Numbered from the stretch's first letter, positions 21,729 through 29,411 are shown. The stretch: 64,000 bases of DNA from Robiginitomaculum sp. (GCA_002733495.1 NVVV01000063.1:1-64000); one strand, 5' to 3'. Notes: generated from the sequence alone by a model not told the origin. A program made the numbers and translations.

Positions 21729-22295
21729 ATGCCTAGCTATTTCAAAAAGTTTCCTACAGTCAATTACAACGGCACCATATTGACCGATGTAACCCGCAGA
21801 GCAAAGTTCATAGATGCAATACGCATAAATCCGCTAACATTTCTTCCATACACTGTAAGCGGTGATGATCGTCCAGAGGATGTCGCGTTCTATTATTACG
21901 GGGATGCGGGCTTTGTGTGGCTCGTGTATCTTGCGAACAATATCATAGACCCTTACACTGATTGGGTAATGACAGATTCAGATTTCGAGAAGTTCCTTAT
22001 CAAGAAGTACGCGGCGCAATCAGGCACAGAAGGATTCGAAGTTCTTAATTGGACATTGAATGCCACTATTACCGAAAACATTATCCATTACGAAAACATT
22101 GCCGATCCTACATTGACTCTATCTCCTGATACTATTATACTATCAGATTCCTCAATCGCAGTTAGTGATTGGTCACCTGTGCGCGTGTATGAATATGAAT
22201 CACGCATAAATGAAGATAAAAGAAACGTTACCATTATCAATAAAATCTATGCGGACAGTATGGAAAAAGAATTGGAAGCATTGCTAAATGTCTAA
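21729..22295 (+). CDS. 53: gp53 baseplate wedge protein
   Basis: A 188-residue protein, T4 gp53 length 196. The N-terminus PSYFKKFPTVNYNGTILTDVTRRAKF, then TFLPYTVSGDDRPEDVAFYYYGDAGFVWLVYLANNIIDPYTDW, is the typical gp53/LysM-like wedge signature. gp53 joins wedges around the hub. It starts 11 bases after gp48 behind aggagaa and overlaps the next gene by 8 bases. Confidence 0.9.
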   Translation: MPSYFKKFPTVNYNGTILTDVTRRAKFIDAIRINPLTFLPYTVSGDDRPEDVAFYYYGDAGFVWLVYLANNIIDPYTDWVMTDSDFEKFLIKKYAAQSGTEGFEVLNWTLNATITENIIHYENIADPTLTLSPDTIILSDSSIAVSDWSPVRVYEYESRINEDKRNVTIINKIYADSMEKELEALLNV

Positions 22296-23637
22296 GATCG
22301 ATAATGCAGGGGCGTTCAAACTCATATCATTTAATATCAGTAAAGATGGCGCTAACGTTGATGCCACAAATATCGTACACATGTTTTCCATTCAGGAGAG
22401 TATGAGCTTGAATAGTATTCGAGGCAGCGCAAAAATATACGATTCAACTGGATTGCTATACACATTTCCACTGACGGGCGAAGAGACGATTGATATTGAG
22501 TATAGCGACTGGTTCGGCGATGTGCGCAAAGATACAATGTTCCTATATGCAATCACTGATGTAAAACCGAGCAAAGAGGCAGATTCAAACACCCTCGGTA
22601 TGACATTACATTTTGTATCTAAGACCAAGTTTCTTGCAAATCGCCGCATGGTTCGCAAGTCTTACACGGGACTCATCAGTACCATCGCGGGAGACTTGTT
22701 TGACGCTTTCTATGATGCTGATCCTATACAAATTGAGGGCACAACTGGGTTTCAAAGACTGTCTATACCGAATATGTTACCTGACGATGCAATGAATTTT
22801 CTCTCAAGGCGCGCATACTCCTCAGAGGACGAATCGAGCATGATACGCTTCTTTGAGAATCGCAATGGACACTTCTTCATGTCACCTGGATACTATGCAC
22901 GAAATGTTTCTGGAGAACCATTGACATATGGTTACAACGCATTGCCTGATCAGACGGGTGAAGGTCAGCTTAACATGATGTCACAACTGATAGAGATAGA
23001 TTTCAATGAGACTGTAAATACTATTGCCGATCTTAATGATGGCAATTACAATGCGTCTACGATAGAGCTTGACATTCTTAAAAGACAAGTCGAACATAAC
23101 CAATACAAGTATCTTGATGAATATCAGGCATACACATATCCCAATGGTACTGTGTCCTCTCGCCACAACAAATCATTCATGGACGAAAGTGCGATTGATC
23201 CGCACGTTACAGTTATCCTTAAGGATTATGGTGACCCTGATGCCTCACAATACCCAGGACTTAGGCCGAACACATATGAACATAAGACATACACGCATAA
23301 ATATGCAGCGTATCACCACTTGAACGCGAATAAGATATTCGTAAAAATATATGGACGCAATAGTATTGTGGCAGGCTCAACGATTGATCTCGATCTTCCC
23401 AAGTTTATGAAGGATTCTAATAATATCGCCATTGATCCATTATGGTCAGGACGGTACTTTATAGAAGCCGTGGACAACGTATTTTTTGAGGACACTTATA
23501 CACAGTCTCTCACATTGTCCAAGTCTGGTGTAAGTAACCTACCCGAGCCACCGTCTAATGTGCCTTATATGCTGAATGAGACTAATGCCGATGTGGACAA
23601 ACCAAACATTAATGATTATATAGCAGGACAGATATGA
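22288..23637 (+). CDS. 27: gp27-like baseplate hub protein
   Basis: A 449-residue protein between gp53 and gp5, the hub position. The pattern MFSIQESMSLNSIRGSAKIYDSTGL, then LPDDAMNFLSRRAYSSEDES...FFENRNGHFFMSP near residue 170, and a C-terminal VKIYGRNSIVAGSTIDLDLP is characteristic of gp27/gpD-type hub rings, where two tube-like domains form a trimeric pseudo-hexamer that carries gp5. It is somewhat longer than T4 gp27 (391 aa). It overlaps gp53 by 8 bases and gp5 by 4 (ATGA). Confidence 0.8.
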   Translation: MSKIDNAGAFKLISFNISKDGANVDATNIVHMFSIQESMSLNSIRGSAKIYDSTGLLYTFPLTGEETIDIEYSDWFGDVRKDTMFLYAITDVKPSKEADSNTLGMTLHFVSKTKFLANRRMVRKSYTGLISTIAGDLFDAFYDADPIQIEGTTGFQRLSIPNMLPDDAMNFLSRRAYSSEDESSMIRFFENRNGHFFMSPGYYARNVSGEPLTYGYNALPDQTGEGQLNMMSQLIEIDFNETVNTIADLNDGNYNASTIELDILKRQVEHNQYKYLDEYQAYTYPNGTVSSRHNKSFMDESAIDPHVTVILKDYGDPDASQYPGLRPNTYEHKTYTHKYAAYHHLNANKIFVKIYGRNSIVAGSTIDLDLPKFMKDSNNIAIDPLWSGRYFIEAVDNVFFEDTYTQSLTLSKSGVSNLPEPPSNVPYMLNETNADVDKPNINDYIAGQI

Positions 23638-25526
23638 ATACGATTGGCTTTGATAATCTATTATGGTTTATGGGTGTTATAGAGAACATCGATAAGTCAA
23701 CAGGTCGTGTTCAGGTTAGATGCTTCGGCGTGCATCCGACGGTGGCACAAGACCCAGAATTTGATCTACCATGGGCGACACCTATTAATGGCACATACGG
23801 TAATATGAATTTCATTCCTCAAATTGCGGAATGGGTATTCGGATTCTTTATTGATGGTCGCGATGCACAACAACCTATGATCATTGGCACAATACCAGGT
23901 GCGAATGCCACGTTGCCTTATGGTTCTGGCGATATTGCAGAAAACCATTACGTGAAACCCTCTAGAGAATCCATCGAGAAGTTCGGCACACCGCCGCTTC
24001 ACCCCGCGATGTCTGGCGAGGACGTAACAGAAACACCTATTCTTATTGCTGAAGTAACAAAGAGAACGAGTTTAGCGACGCCAGATGGTTCTACCGTCAA
24101 CGAACCTGATCCAGTAATAGGTGGTGATGCCTCATATGTTTCTGTCATATCGCCTGGGTACGCAAGATCATATGTGTCCGTATCTGGATCAGAAGATGCC
24201 GAGCATGTAAGTATAATGCATACGTCCGGGGCACATATTCAAATTGATAATTCAGGAAACATTAAAATCAAGAGCATGGGTGATACCTATTCTGGATCAG
24301 AAGGCAATTCAGGCGAATATGTAGAAGGACGCAAAGACCTAATCATTGATGGCAAGTATACAATATCTGTCAATGGCGGCGATTGTGTCATGAAAATAGC
24401 AGGTGATCTTGTAATAGATGCGATGAATGATGTCAAGTATAATGTTTCGGGTAAAATGAATTTCAATGTGAGTGAATCCATTACAATGACTGGATCAAAG
24501 ATTAACATTCACGCAAGAGAAAACAATATCGATTTCTATGCAGCAAAGAAAGTAAAAATGTTTGCTGGGGGTGATCTCGCGATACGATCAAATGGTTCAA
24601 TGTTTGTGAATAGTGACAACATGAATTTCGATACTGGACAGTTCCGTGTCAAGTCTGCCGACACAAGTATCACTGGTGCTGGTAAGGTTGCATTCGATGG
24701 TGGCATATTTTATGTAGGTGCAGGGGCATCGTTCATTGAAGGTAATCCAAACTTCAACTCGGGTTCTGGCGCAGGTCAAGCCGATGCCGTTGTGTCGACT
24801 ACCGATATTGCGACACCTGTTGTGCAATTCGATATAAAATCTCGAGCACTTGTGGCCGAATCTGGTAGGCAAGATAGTGTTTCGAGTACTGCTACTGCAG
24901 GGCGGGGTCATAACGCACTGGACGATGTGGTGGACGTTTCTGGAGACACTTCTCCTATACTCGTAGCGTATAGTGGTTTCAATGAAAGCGAAGTGCTTCG
25001 TAATGTTGCGGTCGGTCGTGCAGGTGCGTTGCTAGAATTGATTGGTGATGCTGAATCGGGTGGCGATTACAACATTATATTCTCAGGAACTAAGATTTCA
25101 TTGCCTCAGCCTATAACAACATTCACAATTCAAGAGATGCTTGCTTGGCAAACCGACAGTGTTTCGGCTGGTTCTGAAAGCTCTGCCGCTGGCAAGTATC
25201 AAGTGATCAAGAAAACCTTGAATGGTGTTGTGAACAAACTTGATGGTCTATCACTAACCGATCTGTATAATGAGAATACACAGGATACCATTGGATATTT
25301 CTTATTAGAAAACCGAGGCTTGTCGAAATATATTGCAGGTAGTCTGTCGCGTGAAACGTTTGCGAACAATCTATCTAAGGAATGGGCAGCATTGCCTATT
25401 GTGTCTGGTCCTAAAGCTGGACAAAGCTTTTACGAGGGTGTAGGTAGCAATAAAGCCAGAGTGTCAGTATCAGCCATTCTTAGTGCAATAGATCAAATCG
25501 ATATCGGCGGAGGAATAATAGTATGA
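23634..25526 (+). CDS. 5: gp5 baseplate hub spike with C-terminal muramidase domain
   Basis: A 630-residue hub spike. An OB-fold (about residues 8-95: FMGVIENIDKSTGRVQVRCFGVHP..., GTYGNMNFIPQIAEWVFGFFIDGRDAQQPMIIGTIPG) is followed by a beta-helix region (about residues 190-350) of short repeats such as KDLIIDGKYTISVNGGD and MKIAGDLVIDAMNDVKYNVSG. A lysozyme-like domain (about 460-610) begins GALLELIGDAESGGDYNIIFSG and contains SAAGKYQVIKKTL. In T4 gp5 the lysozyme lies between OB-fold and helix; here it follows the helix. It should pierce and locally digest murein during infection. Confidence 0.87.
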   Translation: MNTIGFDNLLWFMGVIENIDKSTGRVQVRCFGVHPTVAQDPEFDLPWATPINGTYGNMNFIPQIAEWVFGFFIDGRDAQQPMIIGTIPGANATLPYGSGDIAENHYVKPSRESIEKFGTPPLHPAMSGEDVTETPILIAEVTKRTSLATPDGSTVNEPDPVIGGDASYVSVISPGYARSYVSVSGSEDAEHVSIMHTSGAHIQIDNSGNIKIKSMGDTYSGSEGNSGEYVEGRKDLIIDGKYTISVNGGDCVMKIAGDLVIDAMNDVKYNVSGKMNFNVSESITMTGSKINIHARENNIDFYAAKKVKMFAGGDLAIRSNGSMFVNSDNMNFDTGQFRVKSADTSITGAGKVAFDGGIFYVGAGASFIEGNPNFNSGSGAGQADAVVSTTDIATPVVQFDIKSRALVAESGRQDSVSSTATAGRGHNALDDVVDVSGDTSPILVAYSGFNESEVLRNVAVGRAGALLELIGDAESGGDYNIIFSGTKISLPQPITTFTIQEMLAWQTDSVSAGSESSAAGKYQVIKKTLNGVVNKLDGLSLTDLYNENTQDTIGYFLLENRGLSKYIAGSLSRETFANNLSKEWAALPIVSGPKAGQSFYEGVGSNKARVSVSAILSAIDQIDIGGGIIV

Positions 25527-27235
25527 GTTGTAAATCAGAAATAGTCGCAGGTTCAGCCATTGCAAAGCTTAACGGTGCGAATGCCCTTGAGCAATTCCAG
25601 ACATTTGATGATCTAATTGAGTTCACTTCCAATCCAGCTTCTAGGCTAGATATTGATACCGTAAGACTTGTCACGTCCAATATGAATATAATTGTCAATA
25701 GACATGAGTTGGACAACTATCCAGTTCTTGGTGCCCGTGCTATACAATCTGATCTAACATCGGCAGAGATGTCGCAATTCGTTATTGATTGGGGATATAC
25801 AGAATTTCAGTTGGCAGCACAAACAACCGATATTGTGAATGCCTCTCTGACCCCACCTGTTGTCCCTGGCGAAAGCATTGATACAACACCTATACCCGCC
25901 GCATCGACAACACCAGCTGCGGCCGAAATGTTAACACAGGTTGATTTGTTTTACAATACAAATATTCCATCGTCCATATCCAATAATGTTTGTGCGTTGT
26001 TTGGTGTTGCAGCCGTGGTGTTTGGTAGTATTGCGACCATAAACGATAATATTGACAAACTAAACGAATTGAAGAATGGTACGGGCGCGGATATTGCCAA
26101 GTTGAAAGCTTTGAATGTTTCTTTGGATGAAGTGATAGACACACTTGCCACGAAATATATAGGACAAATAAAGAACCTTGCCGACAATGCCACTACCGAG
26201 ATCGCGAACTTAGGATCAAGCACCGATCGTATGTTCAAAGCAATGAACAAACGCGCATTCGAAGCCGAAGCTTTCTACTCAAAAGATCGTATGAATTCCT
26301 TGAAGAGCAAGAAAGAATCTATAATTTCTGGTATGGCTGCACAGTTTGAAGACTTGACGCCAGAGGCAATTGCGTTTATAATGTTTCGCCTTTGTCAGCT
26401 TGTAGAGGTTGTTGATGTATTGATGTCAGGTCCAGCAGACAAGATGAAAGCATTCAACGATCTGACAATATCACAATTCAAAGTGGCCGGGGTTATCCAA
26501 AGCGCAGAATCAATCACATCTATCGTTGAAGGCGCTTGGCGCATGCCACCAGATGAACGTGTTTCAAGACGTGTCAAAGCGGTATCAACAATCAATGGTC
26601 GCCGTGCGGGTGATCCAATCGGTTCCACTATTGTGCCTTACGTTAGTGAGCCATTGACACAAGAAGAGATGCAACTAATTAGAGGACTAGACGAAAATGG
26701 AACTGATAATTTTTTCTTTGCAAATTCGGTACTCAATATGGGTACGGTGGCTACGGACAACCATATCAGAACTGGTATTGATCGCGAATGGAACGCATCT
26801 GAGAACACACCTGATGCTGGTTGGAAGTATGTTGCTATACACCACCCTGAGGTCTATGTGAAGCTTGCACGAATCAGTAAGAAGCTTGGTGTAAGATTCA
26901 AAATCTTGAGCGCGTACCGTTCGCCTTGGTACAACCGTGTATATCAACGAGATATATTGGGTAACAAAGGTGCAGCATTCAATTCGAAACATATGTCAGG
27001 CATGGCACTCGACATAGCAATGCGTAACAACGGAGTGGATTACAACGTGGCCCATGCAGATTTTGCAAAAGTCGCCAGTCTTGAAGGTATAGGCGGCATG
27101 GCACTGTATAATAACTTTGTGCATATCGACACGTCAACGCGCCGAACTTGGAACACGTCCAAGCGTCTTACAGTTCAGGAGAAGAATGTTATCCAAGCAC
27201 ATACACGTGATGCATTTAGGAAGGGTCTGGCATAG
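25523..27235 (+). CDS. Virion protein with C-terminal M15-type peptidase domain
   Basis: A 570-residue protein directly coupled to gp5 (ATGA overlap). The first 400 residues are not recognised: an Ala/Pro/Thr-rich linker lies near 115-135 and a helical segment near 180-290. The C-terminal 130 residues show the M15 zinc peptidase signature: SAYRSPWYN near residue 463, SKHMSGMALDI near 488 (His and Asp zinc ligands) and FVHIDT near 532 (last His). This predicts a D-Ala-D-Ala carboxypeptidase or L-Ala-D-Glu endopeptidase acting on murein. Context makes it a hub-attached second cell-wall enzyme. Confidence 0.82.
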   Translation: MSCKSEIVAGSAIAKLNGANALEQFQTFDDLIEFTSNPASRLDIDTVRLVTSNMNIIVNRHELDNYPVLGARAIQSDLTSAEMSQFVIDWGYTEFQLAAQTTDIVNASLTPPVVPGESIDTTPIPAASTTPAAAEMLTQVDLFYNTNIPSSISNNVCALFGVAAVVFGSIATINDNIDKLNELKNGTGADIAKLKALNVSLDEVIDTLATKYIGQIKNLADNATTEIANLGSSTDRMFKAMNKRAFEAEAFYSKDRMNSLKSKKESIISGMAAQFEDLTPEAIAFIMFRLCQLVEVVDVLMSGPADKMKAFNDLTISQFKVAGVIQSAESITSIVEGAWRMPPDERVSRRVKAVSTINGRRAGDPIGSTIVPYVSEPLTQEEMQLIRGLDENGTDNFFFANSVLNMGTVATDNHIRTGIDREWNASENTPDAGWKYVAIHHPEVYVKLARISKKLGVRFKILSAYRSPWYNRVYQRDILGNKGAAFNSKHMSGMALDIAMRNNGVDYNVAHADFAKVASLEGIGGMALYNNFVHIDTSTRRTWNTSKRLTVQEKNVIQAHTRDAFRKGLA

Positions 27236-27248
27236 GACTCCGAATATA

Positions 27249-27365
27249 TCACATATCTTCCATCAAGAATAAAATGATACCAATGAGTTCCCTGTTTACC
27301 ATAAGTTGATACATTATCACAACTAGTGCCGCACAAATAACTGTGTTTACGATTGTTTGATACAT
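27249..27365 (-). CDS. Putative small membrane protein (38 aa)
   Basis: A short frame encodes 38 residues with a hydrophobic segment (about 5-23: IVNTVICAALVVIMYQLMV) and a second one (27-35: IGIILFLM). An AAGGA ribosome site stands 8 bases before the ATG at 27365, and it follows the GGQ-protein gene on the same strand with a 25-base gap. A longer frame in another phase (27175-27390) runs antisense into the M15 gene and lacks a ribosome site. Function unknown; a one- or two-helix membrane peptide such as a small holin is a speculation. Confidence 0.5.
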   Translation of the reverse strand: MYQTIVNTVICAALVVIMYQLMVNRELIGIILFLMEDM

Positions 27366-27390
27366 TATTAAATTCCTTGCTTGTGCGCAA

Positions 27391-27600
27391 TCATGATAAT
27401 TTATCCCCATATGTTATGTATGCGAATTCAACCATTTCCATGGCAATCTTTCGTGACATATATTGACTTCTGGCTCTTGCTGTGGCAGTAAGTCCTGTTG
27501 GTTGATGTGTCACTTTAATAGGATGGTTCTCAAACCCAACATGTTGTCCTCCAACATCTGATCGGGCGCATTCCACCACACAATCTTCTGGTAGGAACAT
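27391..27600 (-). CDS. Stand-alone GGQ release-factor-like protein (mini RF-1 domain)
   Basis: A 69-residue protein aligning with the peptidyl-hydrolase domain of class I release factors. It has ARSDVGGQHV (GGQ at about residues 17-19), then IKVTHQPTGL (RF-type ITHxPTG strand), and ARARSQYMSRKIAMEMVE (the RSQxxNxxxAM helix). Codon-recognition domains are absent, as in rescue factor ArfB, but the basic C-terminal tail that ArfB places in the mRNA channel is also absent; the chain ends EFAYITYGDKLS. The likely activity is release of nascent peptide from stalled ribosomes. ATG 27600 overlaps the preceding stop (TGATG); GTG 27603 is an alternative. Confidence 0.82.
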   Translation of the reverse strand: MFLPEDCVVECARSDVGGQHVGFENHPIKVTHQPTGLTATARARSQYMSRKIAMEMVEFAYITYGDKLS

Positions 27601-27872
27601 CACACCACCTGGACGCTACGAAGTTTAGGACGCTGACGGGCACCAGAGAAGGTTGAATGGAACGTCAAGAATACTGGCGTACCAGGCTCGGTGGACATCA
27701 CAAAGTAACCGTCTTCGTTAAACTTGTTCTGAAAGCCAGCAATGTCTGCTACCATGAGCGCCATGTGCTGGGCAGGAGCGATTGCATCTCCAGTGTCAGG
27801 AAACGATTGTACAACGTTTGCGACTTTTCCGTTCGATAGTTTCACAGTCTCTTCTGTTTTGTAATAATGCAT
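27600..27872 (-). CDS. Hypothetical protein, 90 aa
   Basis: A 90-residue protein with KLSNGKVANVVQSFPDTGDAIAPAQHMALMVADIAGFQNKF and a C-terminal TPVFLTFHSTFSGARQRPKLRS. It looks like a small alpha/beta protein without known motif. It is translationally coupled to the GGQ gene (TGATG), so it may be functionally linked. Spacing to the preceding 45-residue frame is 12 bases. I do not recognise it. Confidence 0.7.
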   Translation of the reverse strand: MHYYKTEETVKLSNGKVANVVQSFPDTGDAIAPAQHMALMVADIAGFQNKFNEDGYFVMSTEPGTPVFLTFHSTFSGARQRPKLRSVQVV

Positions 27873-27884
27873 TATCTTAGACTC

Positions 27885-28022
27885 CTAAAAGTTTTGTTTG
27901 ATTTCAACTAGATTCGCGGCGCCCCAACACTCTAGTTCACGGTCGACTTGACTCTGATCATCACACATTAAAGCGATTGAAAAATTGTTGGCAAACTTAA
28001 ACTTAACTTCAAACTTAAACAT
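27885..28022 (-). CDS. Small protein, 45 aa
   Basis: A short frame encodes 45 residues, starting FKFEVKFKFANNFSIALMCDDQSQVDRELECW. The alternating hydrophobic start and the CDDQSQVD segment look like a genuine small folded phage protein. ATG 28022 is preceded by aaagagataaa and lies about 30 bases downstream of a TTGACA promoter on the same strand. It is the first gene of the unit leading to the GGQ protein. No function can be assigned. Confidence 0.6.
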   Translation of the reverse strand: MFKFEVKFKFANNFSIALMCDDQSQVDRELECWGAANLVEIKQNF

Positions 28023-28042
28023 TTTATCTCTTTCTGATTGGT

Positions 28043-28079
28043 ACAGTTATTATATAGCAGTAGGACAAATAACTGTCAA
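28043..28079 (-). promoter_or_regulatory. Minus-strand sigma70-like promoter flanked by an inverted repeat
   Basis: TTGACA (complement of 28074-28079), 17-base spacer, TATATA (28051-28056; TATAAT at 19 bases, 28049-28054). ACAGTTAT (28043-28050) and ATAACTGT (28069-28076) are a perfect 8-base inverted repeat enclosing the core promoter, a possible operator. It drives the unit from 28022 to 27249. Confidence 0.65.
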
Positions 28080-28090
28080 CAGTCAATATT

Positions 28091-28261
28091 CTATGGCTCT
28101 ACTTCACCTTCCACTATATTAACCGTGTATGAAGTGTTTGAATAAATCTTTTCGCGAAGAGCATCTGATGCCCGCCATTCGGCCCGCATCATATCTTCGG
28201 CATCAATTTCATATTCAATTTCTTCACCATTGAAGTTTTGTGTAACATTATACTTCGGCAT
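28091..28261 (-). CDS. Small hypothetical protein, 56 aa
   Basis: A 56-residue acidic protein (PKYNVTQNFNGEEIEYEIDAEDMMRAEWRASDALREKI). A strong AGGAGG ribosome site stands before ATG 28261; the longer frame to 28312 would start inside the previous gene without such a site. It overlaps that gene by 14 bases and is the last gene of the unit from the promoter at 29382. No family recognised. Confidence 0.7.
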   Translation of the reverse strand: MPKYNVTQNFNGEEIEYEIDAEDMMRAEWRASDALREKIYSNTSYTVNIVEGEVEP

Positions 28262-28442
28262 CACATTGTTCCTCCTTGAATAGATCATATTCCAATGTTT
28301 GGAAGTACTCATTGATTTCCTCTTTGTCCTCTATTGTGTGGCAAATAAGTAAATCATCCTCGGATATGACACCCTCATCATAGTCCAATTCCATATCAAC
28401 AAACATGCGTTCCACGTCTACTGGATCAGGATCAAAAGTCAT
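28248..28442 (-). CDS. Small very acidic hypothetical protein, 64 aa
   Basis: A 64-residue protein, about one third Asp/Glu (VERMFVDMELDYDEGVISEDDLL and EDKEEINEYF). Such charge occurs in DNA-mimic inhibitors of host proteins, but composition alone does not show that. The start overlaps the previous stop (ATGA) and the end overlaps the next gene. Function unknown. Confidence 0.65.
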   Translation of the reverse strand: MTFDPDPVDVERMFVDMELDYDEGVISEDDLLICHTIEDKEEINEYFQTLEYDLFKEEQCDAEV

Positions 28443-28657
28443 GGGCTAACCAGTCTTTCTTCTATCTCGAAATTCTTATCGCCGTATGTTGGCCACCGGG
28501 CAGTTCCTCTATATCCAGGTTCTGCCAACTCTTCCCACTTATCATCAAGGAATTTTCTGGCGCCAGCTTCGCTCAGGAACAATTCGAAATTGTCTCTGCA
28601 ATAGACGTCCTCATGTTCATCTCCGTATTTCCATGTTACTGTCCATAATTTAATCAT
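28439..28657 (-). CDS. Small hypothetical protein, 72 aa
   Basis: A 72-residue protein (IKLWTVTWKYGDEHEDVYCRDNFELFLSEAGARKFLDDKW) that looks like a compact alpha/beta fold. It overlaps the previous gene by 8 bases and the next by 4. No known motif. Coding is supported by the unbroken chain of overlapping frames from one promoter. Confidence 0.65.
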   Translation of the reverse strand: MIKLWTVTWKYGDEHEDVYCRDNFELFLSEAGARKFLDDKWEELAEPGYRGTARWPTYGDKNFEIEERLVSP

Positions 28658-28958
28658 TTGATATATCCATTTCCATTTGCACTGACGGCACCGCCAGCTC
28701 AGCCGTAAAGATTTTCACCTCGTTTGCGCTGTATGAAACAAGAATCTGACCAGCAAAACCTTCCTCGGAAACATCCACTGAGCCGACAAGAGGCAAGTTG
28801 AGGAACTTCTCAATAAAGACATGATCGTCACGAACTTCCCATTTGAATTTGGCGCCGTTCAAGATGCTTTTCATCTCAGGCGTAACGGCAAACGGTGTTG
28901 GGATAGTTGTACCCTTTACACCATCTACACTGGCTAGATCAAAATATTCATAATTCAT
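28650..28958 (-). CDS. Hypothetical protein, 102 aa
   Basis: A 102-residue acidic, beta-rich protein without membrane segment or Cys. The start overlaps the previous stop (ATGA) and the end overlaps the next start by 8 bases. No family recognised. It belongs to the minus-strand accessory cluster under the promoter at 29354-29382. Confidence 0.65.
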   Translation of the reverse strand: MNYEYFDLASVDGVKGTTIPTPFAVTPEMKSILNGAKFKWEVRDDHVFIEKFLNLPLVGSVDVSEEGFAGQILVSYSANEVKIFTAELAVPSVQMEMDISND

Positions 28959-29233
28959 GTCAATGTCTCCATTATTTTAGAGATTCGATTATCATATTCA
29001 AGAAATGATACTTGGTACGGTATATACGATTTCATATTAGGCGGCACTTCTTTTGTCTCGCCGCTGGACACTTTCTTTGTGACTTTGATAGTGAAGGCTT
29101 GAAAGCCGTGATTACACATACCCTTTGCCGTGACAATACCTTCTAGATAGCTGTCACCTCGACTCTTCATCGGTTCAAAATCGAAAGCTTTGATGCTATC
29201 GCCAACCTCGGCAGTGTTTTCGAATTTCAACAT
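28955..29233 (-). CDS. Hypothetical protein, 92 aa
   Basis: A 92-residue protein (LKFENTAEVGDSIKAFDFEPMKSRGDSYLEGIVTAKGMCNHGFQAFTIKV) that resembles small OB/SH3-like barrel proteins by its alternating strands. This is only an impression. ATG 29233 is chosen because it follows aagga and overlaps the stop of the upstream 31-residue frame; an in-frame start at 29266 lies within that frame. Function unknown. Confidence 0.65.
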   Translation of the reverse strand: MLKFENTAEVGDSIKAFDFEPMKSRGDSYLEGIVTAKGMCNHGFQAFTIKVTKKVSSGETKEVPPNMKSYIPYQVSFLEYDNRISKIMETLT

Positions 29234-29328
29234 TATATTTTGTTCCTTTTTACGAGAGCATCCCACATTTTTGTTGTGCCGTAACAGTTTATAACACCTT
29301 CGCGTTTTGCGAATTTATCTGACATCAT
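29233..29328 (-). CDS. Putative very small protein, 31 aa
   Basis: The first frame after the minus-strand promoter encodes 31 residues (SDKFAKREGVINCYGTTKM, then WDALVKRNKI). Its stop shares a base with the ATG of the next gene (TAATG), as for other genes of this cluster, and it begins about 25 bases downstream of the promoter -10. The start is ATG 29328 or 29325. The ribosome site is weak. Short but plausible; no function. Confidence 0.5.
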   Translation of the reverse strand: MMSDKFAKREGVINCYGTTKMWDALVKRNKI

Positions 29329-29353
29329 ATATCTTTCTGTGTGATACAATTAC

Positions 29354-29382
29354 CTTATATCAATAGGACCAATTGGTGTCAA
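29354..29382 (-). promoter_or_regulatory. Minus-strand sigma70-like promoter of the accessory cluster
   Basis: TTGACA (complement of 29377-29382), 17-base spacer, TATAAG (29354-29359). It is near-consensus and drives the six genes from 29328 to 28091. It is back to back with the late promoter of gp25. Confidence 0.8.
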
Positions 29383-29385
29383 GCG

Positions 29386-29393
29386 TATAAATA
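29386..29393 (+). promoter_or_regulatory. T4-type late promoter of the gp25-gp6 operon
   Basis: A perfect TATAAATA 19 bases before the gp25 ATG at 29412, adjacent to a divergent sigma70-like promoter. Another octamer inside gp25 (29765-29772) lies 47 bases before gp6. Confidence 0.75.
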
Positions 29394-29411
29394 ACACAAA
29401 GGGGATATTGT

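Noticed and set aside
27175-27390. 71-codon minus-strand frame overlapping the M15 gene
   Set aside because: No ribosome site and antisense to a conserved domain; a shorter frame with a good ribosome site (27249-27365) explains the gap better.
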